A DNA stretch of 17,246 nucleotides from Dehalococcoidales bacterium (GCA_028713395.1 JAQTOJ010000009.1:1-17246); one strand, 5' to 3'; positions 6,751-13,640 are shown, counted from the stretch's first letter. Numbers and translations are program-made. The notes: generated by a model not told the origin, from the letters alone.

Positions 6751-8189
6751 GTACTATTATTGGATTCCAGCCACATACCGCTCTTTTTCTGACGCCGGTA
6801 TTCATGCCACAGCCAAAGACCGGAGGTGATGAATCCCGCACAGTCCGAAACAAACCATGCCAGCCAGACGCCGGTGATGCCGAAGAAATGCGGCAGTATA
6901 AACAGTGAGGGCAAAAAGAAAATGAACTGCCGGGCGAGCGCCAATACCAGCACGTCCCTGGCTTTCGATAGTCCCTGCAAGGTCGAAATAAACACCACTG
7001 TCGGGGCGACGATGGCCATGGTAGAAAGAAAAATCCGTAGACTGGGCACGGCCACCGCGATCAGTTCGGGGTCGTGGTTGAAAATACCCACGATCTGGGG
7101 TGCAAAAATCTCCATCAATACTGTGACCACGGCCATCAGCCCGGCCAGCCACCAGGTAGCCATCCTGACCGTTTTCCAGAGCCGCTGCCAAAGCTTCGCC
7201 CCAAGGCTGAAGCCGACAATCGGCATGACGCCGTTACCCACGCCGACCACGGGGATGAAAGCGAGATCGCAGATGCGGGTGGAAATACCCATGGCCCCCA
7301 GCGCCGCCGAACCGAACCCGGAAACCACCCGGTTGAAGATCAGGAAGATAAAGCTTTCCGCCGTTTGCATCAACATGGCCGGCAGCCCAATGCGGTAAAT
7401 CTCCCGGACGACGCGCATATCTGGTTTGAGGTGATAGTTTTTCAGTTTGAAGGTGCTGCGTTTGGAATTCATGAAGAGCAACGCCAGCCCGGCTCCCCCG
7501 GCCGCGGAGATGACGGTAGCCACCGCCGCCCCGGCCATACCCATCTCTGGGAAAATCCACCAGCCGAAAATGAGGATGGGGTCGAGGATGAGATTGAGCA
7601 ACTGCCCGGTAATGGTGAAAATCATGGGGCGTACGGCATCGCCGGAAGCCCGTAAAGTATCCCGCACCATGATCTGGAAAACGAAAAACGGCATGAAGAA
7701 GCCGACTGGGAAGAGATAAGCGTAACCCAGTTCCAGAGTATCCGGGGTGGCGCCGCACAACCGGAGGATAGGTCTGGTCAATACGAGACAGGGAATCAAG
7801 AATAGCACGCCGATAACCGCGGCGAGCCAGTAGACCTGCCCCGCAGCGTGGTTGGCGGCTTCCGTATCCTTTTCTCCGAATTTCCGGGCGATCAGCACGT
7901 TCAGACCGGTGCCGGTGCCGTAGGCCACCGCCATGGTAAAAATAAAATACGGCAGGGTAGCCGTAAGCGCGGCGAGCGCTTGCGTCCCCAGTTTGGCCAC
8001 CCAGAAGCTATCCACCAGGTTGTATGTCGTGATGGAGATCATCGATATCACGCCGGGGATAGACAAACGGACTAAGAGTTTACCTAGCGGGTCGGTGCCC
8101 AAACGTGCTGTAGTCTCGTGTAAAGCAGGTTGTTCCAGTGTGATTCTCCTTGAACTATCTAATCTACCAGTTAACAGGCTCAAGGTCAA
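6744..8189 (-). CDS. MATE family multidrug/toxin exporter
   Basis: An inner-membrane antiporter of about 12 transmembrane helices that uses Na+ or H+ gradients to export drugs or metabolites. Conserved pieces are LGTDPLGKLLVRLSIPGVISM at the first helix, the loop LIARKFGEKDTEAANHAAG, and MVRDTLRASGDAVRPM with its Arg-Ala-Ser-Gly-Asp core. The second half repeats the fold (IGLPAMLMQT, VSGFGSAALGAMGI, GFSLGAK). The TTG at 8189 is the furthest start and has no ribosome site. AAGGAG lies seven bases before a CTG at 8138, which would start the protein one residue before EQPALHETTARLG, so the real start is probably there. Two copies of a palindromic repeat bracket the gene. The substrate is unknown. 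Confidence 0.93.
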   Translation of the reverse strand: MTLSLLTGRLDSSRRITLEQPALHETTARLGTDPLGKLLVRLSIPGVISMISITTYNLVDSFWVAKLGTQALAALTATLPYFIFTMAVAYGTGTGLNVLIARKFGEKDTEAANHAAGQVYWLAAVIGVLFLIPCLVLTRPILRLCGATPDTLELGYAYLFPVGFFMPFFVFQIMVRDTLRASGDAVRPMIFTITGQLLNLILDPILIFGWWIFPEMGMAGAAVATVISAAGGAGLALLFMNSKRSTFKLKNYHLKPDMRVVREIYRIGLPAMLMQTAESFIFLIFNRVVSGFGSAALGAMGISTRICDLAFIPVVGVGNGVMPIVGFSLGAKLWQRLWKTVRMATWWLAGLMAVVTVLMEIFAPQIVGIFNHDPELIAVAVPSLRIFLSTMAIVAPTVVFISTLQGLSKARDVLVLALARQFIFFLPSLFILPHFFGITGVWLAWFVSDCAGFITSGLWLWHEYRRQKKSGMWLESNNSTG

Positions 8190-8256
8190 ATGTAGATGTG
8201 TGAATTTTATTTTGGATCTCGCTATTCGTAAAAGAAGCTAGTCGACCTGTTTATAT

Positions 8257-8363
8257 ACAACGACCCTCACCTCAGTAACGAAGTTACTGTTAACCTCTCC
8301 CCCGTATCAAGTCCCGATTCATTGGGATTCATACGTGATAGCGATGAAGTCGCTCATACGGGG
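8257..8363. repeat. Palindromic repeat, copy on the 5' side of the MATE gene
   Basis: ACAACGACC (8257-8265), hairpin CAGTAAC-GAA-GTTACTG (8273-8289), TTAAC, then CCCGATTCATTGGGATTCATACG (split here as CCCGATTCA and ATTCATACG, 8313-8335). It pairs with the copy at 6537. It also contains CCCCGTAT (8300-8307) facing ATACGGGG (8356-8363), with an inner hairpin AGCGA-TGAAG-TCGCT (8340-8354). Confidence 0.6.
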
Positions 8364-8385
8364 CAGGCTCTGCGGGAAGAAACAA

Positions 8386-8447
8386 GGGATGAGTAAAAGA
8401 CTCATCTCTTGGGGGTATACGAGATGGAAGGCGGATGCCTTCCATCT
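8386..8447. other. Two strong tandem hairpins upstream of tRNA-Ala
   Basis: The first is GGGATGAGT-AAAAG-ACTCATCTC (8386-8408), with nine pairs including one G-U. The second is AGATGGAAGGC-GGAT-GCCTTCCATCT (8422-8447), an 11-bp perfect stem. Neither is followed by a T run. With the structures at 8273-8363 they form an almost continuous chain of stem-loops over 175 bases. No protein-coding frame is convincing in 8190-8590. The region could be a structured RNA, a group of worn repeats, or protein-binding DNA. Confidence 0.5.
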
Positions 8448-8570
8448 TCTGGAACTGCTAACTGGACACAGCCAGACTACCGCTAGTCAATCAATACAGC
8501 CCACAATAATAAACAAAGCCTAAGTAGAAGCAGATTCAAGCAAGAGAAATAGAGATTACAGGCACGCATA

Positions 8571-8579
8571 TGCTATAAT
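8571..8579 (+). promoter_or_regulatory. Extended -10 promoter of tRNA-Ala
   Basis: TGCTATAAT is an extended -10 (TGn + TATAAT at 8574-8579). The expected start at about 8586 lies five bases before the tRNA. No good -35 is seen, which the TG extension can offset. Confidence 0.6.
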
Positions 8580-8590
8580 CTTAACTTGTT

Positions 8591-8666
<76 letters not shown>

Positions 8667-8752
8667 AGTATTCCACCATGAATTGATAAAAGTTGGTTGA
8701 TGGTGGATTATTTTCCGGTAAATAGCAGCGCAAAATATTTACATAACCTATG

Positions 8753-8781
8753 TCGGCATACTGTCCCCTTACTTATATAAT
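8753..8781 (+). promoter_or_regulatory. Promoter of the flavin-reductase-like gene
   Basis: TCGGCA (8753-8758), a 17-base spacer and a perfect TATAAT (8776-8781). The predicted start near 8788 gives a leader of about 49 bases before the ATG at 8837. Confidence 0.5.
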
Positions 8782-8836
8782 GGAATAGGTAAAACTCGGA
8801 AAACCAAAGCTGAAAAAACAAAGGGAGTACAATGTC

Positions 8837-9499
8837 ATGAAAAAGGATTTTTCCGCAAGACCTGAAAATATAACCGAGCCTTGGTGTACATGGCAGGGTT
8901 TTTTGACAGCCGTGCCTTCGTTGGTATTCGTTGTCACAGGCTGGAAATCGAACGGCAAAGAAAACGCCTGTCTGCAATCATGGTCGACCTTTGCGGGAGG
9001 CGGGAAAGATGAATTTGTCTGTATTATGAGCGCAGTCTCAAAAAGCGGGCACATGTATCAGTCGCTCAAAGAAACCGGCGTTTGTGTGCTGAACTTCCCT
9101 TCATATGACATATATGACCGCTGTATAAAAACGATTGGGAATAACGACTTTGAAACGGATGAAATTACCGCCGCCGGATTGACGACGGAAAAAGCCGTGA
9201 AGGTCAACGCACCGCGGATCAAAGAGTGTTTTCTCAACATCGAATGTGAGTTTTTATGGGAGCATGAGCTTTTCGAGAACGCCGGTTTTTTTGGGAACCA
9301 TGATGTGACGGTCGCGCTGAAAGTCGTTAACATTTGCATGGACAGTGACCGCTACGACCAAAGCAAGCTCGGTAGATATGGAAAGACCGGGTTTTTATAT
9401 CAAATTGACCAACCTACCAATCCAGAGACAGGGGAGAAAACGCCGATTACTCATGGAACAATAGAGCCAGGCAATCCTATTGAGTGGATTACAAAATAA
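8837..9499 (+). CDS. Flavin reductase-like (FMN-binding split-barrel) protein
   Basis: A 220-residue protein of the flavin-reductase-like split-barrel family, which binds FMN and either reduces it with NAD(P)H or uses it as a cofactor. The typical order is visible: an N-terminal strand block (TAVPSLVFVVTG), a serine-rich loop after it (CLQSWSTFAGGG), SAVSKSGHMYQSLKETG, then CVLNFPSYD and the helical stretch IGNNDFETDEITAAGL. The family pattern is strand - S/T loop - H - T - FVVN. AAAGGGAG nine bases upstream supports the ATG at 8837; an out-of-frame ATG at 8832 is too close. It stands alone with its own promoter. Its closest relatives may be Firmicutes-type proteins, so transfer is possible. 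The physiological partner is unknown. Confidence 0.8.
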   Translation: MKKDFSARPENITEPWCTWQGFLTAVPSLVFVVTGWKSNGKENACLQSWSTFAGGGKDEFVCIMSAVSKSGHMYQSLKETGVCVLNFPSYDIYDRCIKTIGNNDFETDEITAAGLTTEKAVKVNAPRIKECFLNIECEFLWEHELFENAGFFGNHDVTVALKVVNICMDSDRYDQSKLGRYGKTGFLYQIDQPTNPETGEKTPITHGTIEPGNPIEWITK

Positions 9500-9560
9500 G
9501 TATTAGTTGAGCCAATCTTTTAATTATTGCTTATTAAGGGTGTGCAAGCTCGTATAATCG

Positions 9561-9604
9561 TTAAAAGTTGCACCGCCGTAAAATCGGCAGCGGTGCATTT
9601 TATC
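9561..9604. terminator. Intrinsic terminator, possibly bidirectional
   Basis: AAAAGT, TGCACCGC (9569-9576), a 13-base inner part, GCGGTGCA (9590-9597), then TTTTATC. The stem is 8 bp and GC-rich with A and T tracts on the two sides, so it can act on either strand. It lies about 70 bases after the flavin-reductase stop. Confidence 0.6.
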
Positions 9605-9692
9605 AATAGGTAGTACTTTTACAATCAGAAACCTTAATTTCAACAAGCAGATTCCCCCGCACTTTTTGCTGTCCATGTAGTCATCTATATGG

Positions 9693-9698
9693 TAGAAT
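9693..9698 (+). promoter_or_regulatory. -10-like TAGAAT at the DUF1697 start
   Basis: TAGAAT ends six bases before the GTG start at 9705, so transcription could begin at the start codon. No ribosome site precedes the GTG. The -35 (TGTCCA at 17 bases) is poor. Confidence 0.35.
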
Positions 9699-9704
9699 TG
9701 CGCC

Positions 9705-10247
9705 GTGAAATATGTTGCGCTACTCCGGGGCATTAATGTCGGCGGTAAGAACAAAATACCGATGACCGGCCTAAAAACGTGTTTGGAGGAACTGGGCTTT
9801 CACAACGTTGCCACGTATATCGCCAGCGGTAACGTGATTTTGGAATCGGATAAAACCGCGTCTGAAATAAAAGCCAGAATAGAAAAAGCCCTGCCTGTTA
9901 ACTTCAAACTTGGTGATGAGGTCATCAAAGTATTGGTGTTGACCCGTGAACAGATCCAGTCAGTTATAGATCACAAACCGGAAGGCTTTGGGGAACAACC
10001 GGAAAAATATCATAGCGATACCATTTTTCTCATGGGCATCGATGCGGCACGGGCGATATCGGTATTCGATCCCCGTGAAGGTGTTGATAGAATTTGGCCG
10101 GGTGACGGCGTGATCTACTCGCAACGCCTGAGCGCCCAGCGTACCAAAAGCCGGCTCAACAAAATTATGGCGACCCCGGTGTACAAATCCATGACCATTC
10201 GCAACTGGAACACAACCCTTAAATTGCTGGAATTGATGAAAAAATAA
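9705..10247 (+). CDS. DUF1697 family protein
   Basis: A 180-residue protein of the DUF1697 family, cytoplasmic and of unknown function. The hallmark N-terminus YVALLRGINVGGKNKIPM is present. Next come the segments LEELGFHNVATYIASGNVI and EKYHSDTIFLM. The C-terminal block RLSAQRTKSRLNKIM followed by MTIRNWNTTLKLLEL is equally typical, so the protein is full length. The start is GTG at 9705, directly before KYVALLRG; upstream sequence does not encode family residues. It begins close to a -10-like box without a ribosome site. The broken VOC gene follows in the same frame right after its stop codon, so the two were probably co-transcribed. Confidence 0.9.
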   Translation: MKYVALLRGINVGGKNKIPMTGLKTCLEELGFHNVATYIASGNVILESDKTASEIKARIEKALPVNFKLGDEVIKVLVLTREQIQSVIDHKPEGFGEQPEKYHSDTIFLMGIDAARAISVFDPREGVDRIWPGDGVIYSQRLSAQRTKSRLNKIMATPVYKSMTIRNWNTTLKLLELMKK

Positions 10248-10256
10248 CGTGAATTG

Positions 10257-10639
10257 GTGGATAAGAAAGTGCATAGATCGATGATGCAAACCTATGTGAA
10301 AGGGAGCGACAAAGCCGTCAAGTTTTATCAAAAAGCTTTTAACGCCGAATTGGTGGCCAGTTATCCTCATGATGAGGGACTTTTATGCATGCGGAACTGA
10401 ATGTTTATGGTCAGATATTGGCGGTTTCAGAAGCGCCTGAAAACGAAGAGAGGATTACCGGTACTACGATGCAATTTTGCCTGCATTTTGGCGAAGGTAA
10501 AGAAGAGTTGGTTCGAAAAGCATATGACGTGCTAAAAGATAACGCAAAAATACTGTATCCGTTAGGGCCTTGTCCGTTCAGCAAGTTGATGGTCGGCTTA
10601 ATTGATAAATACGGAGTCAGTTGGTGTATATTTGTCTAG
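10257..10639 (+). pseudogene. VOC/PhnB-like protein broken by a 1-base frameshift
   Basis: Two overlapping frames together encode one small vicinal-oxygen-chelate (glyoxalase-fold) protein of the PhnB-like type. Part one, from a GTG at 10257 or ATG at 10281, reads MMQTYVKGSDKAVKFYQKAF and continues to the codon at 10377 before running into a stop at 10398. Part two, in the next frame, continues TFMHAELNVYGQILAVSEA and ends with the stop at 10637. The join at 10377-10380 needs one extra base after GG to read through DEGTFMHAEL, which is the family pattern. The combined length of about 125 residues is normal, so only this one base separates it from an intact gene. Metal-dependent chemistry is typical of the superfamily; the substrate is unknown. 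A sequencing error would explain it equally well. Confidence 0.75.
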
Positions 10640-10752
10640 TACCAACGGCCTTAAACTAACATTGACAAACGGCCATCGACTCCCGATCAGAAACGTCATA
10701 CTTATTCCATAAATTTGGCTATGATTTTATGAGAATTCCATTATTTCTTCCC

Positions 10753-10758
10753 TATAAT
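10753..10758 (+). promoter_or_regulatory. -10 box (TATAAT) before the DUF4256 gene
   Basis: A perfect TATAAT sits 20 bases before the ATG at 10779, which would give a leader of about 14 bases. No clear -35 is visible, so confidence is low. Confidence 0.35.
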
Positions 10759-10778
10759 CAAGGCGGGGATGTGAGAGT

Positions 10779-11351
10779 ATGAATAAAAACGAAAAAAGCC
10801 TATCACCGGAACAAAGTAAAGACCTGCTATTAGTTTTGAAAACCCGCTTCGAGAAGAACATGCGCCGCCATAAAAACTTAGCCTGGGCCGGGGTAGAGGC
10901 TAAACTAACTGACAGTCCGGGGAAACTCTGGTCGCTTAACGAAATGGAAAATTCAGGCGGAGAGCCGGACGTCGTTGGTCAGGATAAAAAGACGGGTGAA
11001 TACCTTTTTTACGATTGCGCGGCGGAGAGTCCCAAGGAACGCCGCAGCGTCTGTTATGACCGCGCCGGGCAGGACGAACGGGAAAAGCAGGGCATCCACC
11101 CGGCGGGCAACGTCATCGAAATGGCGGCCGCGATGGGCATCGAGCCTTTGACCGAAGAACAGTACCGCGAGTTGCAGGCACTGGGTAATTTCGATACGAA
11201 AACACAGAGCTGGTTATTAACACCCGCCGATATCAGGAAACTCGGGGGCGCCATTTTTGCCGACCGCCGCTACGGTCATGTTTTCGTGTACCATAACAGC
11301 GCGCCCAGTTTCTACGCCGGCAGGGCATTCCGCGGCGCACTTAGAGTCTAA
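10779..11351 (+). CDS. DUF4256 family protein
   Basis: A 190-residue soluble protein of the DUF4256 family, of unknown function. Typical pieces are LLLVLKTRFEKNMRRHKNLAW near the N-terminus, LNEMENSGGEPDVVG, FYDCAAESPKERRSVCYD, and the C-terminal block FDTKTQSWLLTPADIR, then GGAIFADRRYGHVFVYHNSA. The many conserved charged and aromatic residues and a Cys in each of YDCAAES and SVCYD suggest an enzyme-like pocket, but no catalytic role is established. The start ATG has a modest GAGAG upstream. It is alone on this strand with 139 bases before it and a gap after it that shows no clear terminator. Confidence 0.85.
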   Translation: MNKNEKSLSPEQSKDLLLVLKTRFEKNMRRHKNLAWAGVEAKLTDSPGKLWSLNEMENSGGEPDVVGQDKKTGEYLFYDCAAESPKERRSVCYDRAGQDEREKQGIHPAGNVIEMAAAMGIEPLTEEQYRELQALGNFDTKTQSWLLTPADIRKLGGAIFADRRYGHVFVYHNSAPSFYAGRAFRGALRV

Positions 11352-11490
11352 TCGCCATACAACCAATCCAGCGGCATCGGTACCGGACACCGGAAAACCA
11401 ACGAAGACAATCAAATACCCGGGTGAAAGATAACCGTTCGGCGTTAACTAATAGAATCGGTAAAATGATCTTTAGTCAATCGTAGTGGTT

Positions 11491-11700
11491 TTACCTTCTA
11501 CCGGAGGTTGCCAGCTCTACCTTTTCCACCACCGTCACGTCTCCGGGTTGATAATCCTGCGTATAGCGTACATCCGGCGGTGTTTCACAGCGATCCTCGA
11601 TGATATGGCCGCAATTCAGGCAGTAGGTGATATCCGCTTCATAGACAATGAAACCCGTGAAATTTTTGCTTGAACACTTGGGGCACCGTATTCTATTCAT
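11491..11700 (-). CDS. Small zinc-ribbon protein
   Basis: A 69-residue protein with one zinc ribbon: C6-x2-C9 (CPKC) and C27-x2-C30 (CLNC), followed by an acidic, mostly unstructured tail. I chose the ATG at 11700 because AAGGA lies five bases before it on the minus strand; the ATG at 11706 would overlap that site. The function is unknown. It resembles the 73-residue ribbon protein at 2370 only in having two CxxC knuckles. A role in transcription or protein contact is common for such domains, but nothing here proves it. Confidence 0.7.
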   Translation of the reverse strand: MNRIRCPKCSSKNFTGFIVYEADITYCLNCGHIIEDRCETPPDVRYTQDYQPGDVTVVEKVELATSGRR

Positions 11701-11998
11701 GTGCATCCTTATTTTCGCATGGCGCGGTCCGGTATTTACGGCCTGTAAAGTAGTAGAGACCGAACAACCAAACAGAACTATCTGCGTTTTATTTATTTCA
11801 ACTACTACGTTACCCTAAAAAGAAACCCGCCCCAACGTTGCTATTTACCAGTTATCTTCCGGATTAATGCCATTTTGTTTATGTATTTTTAACCACGGGT
11901 TGCATATCGTTTTGGTGATATTGTCCCAACTTTGGCATGAATAGACTCATCGGGTTGTGAAAATAATTATATTAATAACAATTATTTTTGGAAATATC
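11701..11998. other. Intergenic stretch without a gene; AT-rich inverted repeat near its end
   Basis: I see no coding frame or RNA gene in this stretch. Its last part is very AT-rich and holds AAAATAATT (11960-11968) facing AATTATTTT (11980-11988), a 9-bp inverted repeat with an 11-base spacer. The centre is about 60 bases upstream of the start predicted from the promoter at 11999, a common place for an activator site. It could also work as an UP element. Confidence 0.5.
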
Positions 11999-12027
11999 TT
12001 GACATTCGTGTCCGCAATCCATATAAT
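11999..12027 (+). promoter_or_regulatory. Consensus sigma70 promoter upstream of the LuxR-type gene
   Basis: TTGACA (11999-12004), exactly 17 bases, TATAAT (12022-12027): a full match to the vegetative consensus. The predicted start is near 12034. This lies 18 bases before the ATG of a short frame at 12052 and about 160 bases before the LuxR start at 12197. Confidence 0.85.
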
Positions 12028-12051
12028 GCAAGTCAATATTTTCTAATTTAG

Positions 12052-12153
12052 ATGTCTTTTAACCGGGCGGATGAATCTCTTGAAATTACGCCAAAAAGGG
12101 CAGATATCTCTTATAGAAAAGAAACGGAGATAGTTACAAAGTACTTGTTTTGA
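12052..12153 (+). CDS. 33-codon frame before the LuxR gene: detached N-terminus or leader peptide
   Basis: The first frame downstream of the consensus promoter encodes 33 residues (starts MSFNRADESLEITPKRAD) and stops at TGA 12151-12153. The stop lies in GTTTTGAACCC. If one T of the four at 12148-12151 is removed, the frame runs on through EPTVFSRPVLFVNPPM into the LuxR protein without a stop. The added RPVLFVN looks like the missing first strand of its receiver-like domain. I therefore favour a frameshifted gene start. A regulatory leader peptide is the alternative. No ribosome site precedes the ATG. Confidence 0.4.
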   Translation: MSFNRADESLEITPKRADISYRKETEIVTKYLF

Positions 12154-12196
12154 ACCCACGGTATTTTCAAGGCCTGTATTATTTGTAAACCCACCT

Positions 12197-12958
12197 ATGA
12201 CAGACAAAGAATTCGCCAGAACTACTTTGCTTGGTTGGGCGGAGGTGGAAATAGATAAGTGCTTCATTGAAGCGCTGACTGTAAATACTTCATTTTTACA
12301 GGTAAAAAATATCGTCCTCGGCAACGAATTGGAGTCAATCAGGAAAAGTATTGCCTTGGAGAAGCCGCAAGTGGTTGTGATCAAACGGCGGATGCTGGAT
12401 AAAAATCTGGTAAATTCGCTTGATCACCTCAGTAAAACGTTTATAGATATCGGCTTCATTGCCATTGTAATTTCCTGCAATTTGGAATCGCTCAAGCAAC
12501 TAGATCGCCTGAGAAGCATTAACAAGGGCGGTTTCATGGTAATATTGGACCAATCATTAACTACCAAAGACCAATTTTATCAATCTATCGAGGCGGTTAG
12601 CGCCGGCGGTAACGCAGTTCCGCCGTGCGATAGCGCTTTCAATACCATAAACCTGCTCTACGACATGGGCTTGACTTCCCGGGAGTTGGAAGTGCTGGAA
12701 AATATCGCCAAAGGGTATACCAATTCCACCATCGCCGGGAAACTGAATATCGATGCTAAAACTGTCAGGCAGCACATCAATAATTTGTACAGTAAGCTGT
12801 CTTCTTTGAATTTAATGAACGGGGGGCATCCCCGTGTCAGCGCCGTCAAACTATTCTATCAGGTCACCGGGCAGATGAATCCCAACGCCGATGAGAAAGC
12901 CTGGCAGTTACCCATCTGGAGCGGCACTGCCAACGATGTCTTGCCCCCGGGTCTATAG
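12197..12958 (+). CDS. LuxR/NarL-type transcription regulator with degenerate receiver domain
   Basis: A 253-residue DNA-binding regulator. The C-terminal helix-turn-helix is clear: LTSRELEVLENIAKGYTN from residue 159 and the recognition helix AKTVRQHINNLYSKL at 177-191. The N-terminal part aligns by pattern to a receiver domain: LEKPQVVVIKRRML (54-67) stands where receivers have the RPDVVLLDxRMP strand, and K63 replaces the phospho-acceptor Asp. The ATG at 12197 has no ribosome site and falls inside the first strand of the fold, so the true protein probably starts upstream, at 12052 with a frameshift (301 residues in all). It ends in a 6-base convergent overlap with the DUF5658-like gene. 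A phosphorylation-independent regulator is inferred; targets are unknown. Confidence 0.85.
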   Translation: MTDKEFARTTLLGWAEVEIDKCFIEALTVNTSFLQVKNIVLGNELESIRKSIALEKPQVVVIKRRMLDKNLVNSLDHLSKTFIDIGFIAIVISCNLESLKQLDRLRSINKGGFMVILDQSLTTKDQFYQSIEAVSAGGNAVPPCDSAFNTINLLYDMGLTSRELEVLENIAKGYTNSTIAGKLNIDAKTVRQHINNLYSKLSSLNLMNGGHPRVSAVKLFYQVTGQMNPNADEKAWQLPIWSGTANDVLPPGL

Positions 12959-13303
12959 GAAATGGACTATCAGCTGTACGGCATTCCAGATAGTCAGCAA
13001 TATCAAAAAACCTATCGCCGGCAAGAGAATTCTATAAGGCACGAACCAGGCAATCAACAGCGGGATAATCTGTTTCATGATGATGAGCAAAAGGGGTAAC
13101 TGTAATAAACCCGCCATGAAAGGGTTGCGTTCTGTTAATCCCTGAGAAACCGCGAACAACGTCAGCGCCAGATCTACCTGTTGCAGCATTAAAAAAACGA
13201 ATCTAATAAACAGTCCGTGGTGGCGGCGGTGGGGATTTACCGCCGTTTTCGCATCCGGTCGTCCGTAAAAATACAAGGCTAGATCCCGTGAAATCCCTCC
13301 CAT
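12953..13303 (-). CDS. DUF5658-like membrane protein
   Basis: A 116-residue inner-membrane protein with three hydrophobic segments (about 30-52, 64-88 and 92-116) after a basic, soluble N-terminus. The motif around D44 (VDLALTLFAV) followed by E58-R-N60-P61 (TERNPFM) is typical of DUF5658 proteins, whose function is not known. GGAGG seven bases before the ATG at 13303 supports the start. Its last 6 bases overlap the end of the LuxR gene on the other strand, so both genes share their 3' ends and no terminator fits between them. Strand interference between the two transcripts is possible. Confidence 0.7.
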   Translation of the reverse strand: MGGISRDLALYFYGRPDAKTAVNPHRRHHGLFIRFVFLMLQQVDLALTLFAVSQGLTERNPFMAGLLQLPLLLIIMKQIIPLLIAWFVPYRILLPAIGFLILLTIWNAVQLIVHFL

Positions 13304-13494
13304 GGTTTTGCCTCCGCCTCTTATCGTTTTCAGGGTGATCCTTGTGCGGCAGACCTGCCGGTTTTATTTGTTTACTTTATTTTTATTATACACATTTGTC
13401 CCACGTTTTTTTCACGGCGCCACCGGGAGTTTTTCCAACAACAAAGAAGGTTTTTCGAGTAAGCGGCGGGTTTGATTTGAGGCTAATTGAGAAT
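13304..13494. other. Intergenic stretch without a recognisable gene
   Basis: Between the divergent starts of the DUF5658-like gene and the small exported protein (13304-13640) I see no gene. The part up to 13494 shows no strong structure. The next part holds the terminator-like hairpin described at 13495-13545. Confidence 0.5.
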
Positions 13495-13545
13495 AAAAAA
13501 AACAGGGCGCCGGTTACTTTTTACTGGAATCTGTAACCGCCCTGT
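13495..13545 (-). terminator. Intrinsic terminator reading on the minus strand
   Basis: ACAGGG (13502-13507) pairs with CCCTGT (13540-13545), and CGGTTAC (13511-13517) with GTAACCG (13533-13539), with a 3-base bulge and a 15-base loop. On the minus strand the stem is followed by eight Ts. No minus-strand gene ends just to its right: the nearest, at 14067, is over 500 bases away. It may stop read-through from there or end an antisense RNA. Confidence 0.65.
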
Positions 13546-13640
13546 AACTTATTGTAACGTTGTCAGGCGTGGTCTATTAACTGGTTTTTAACTAGCTGCC
13601 CCTAGAATGATTATTAGTAAGCAATCATTAAGGGGGAAAT

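Noticed and set aside
8335..8523. 62-codon plus-strand frame upstream of tRNA-Ala
   Set aside because: It crosses several perfect hairpins, and its residues follow the repeats rather than a protein pattern.
9524..9754. 76-codon minus-strand frame overlapping the DUF1697 start
   Set aside because: It overlaps the terminator and the clear start of DUF1697 on the other strand and shows no family features.
13342..13536. 64-codon plus-strand frame before the small exported protein
   Set aside because: It ends inside the terminator hairpin, has no ribosome site and its composition looks non-coding.
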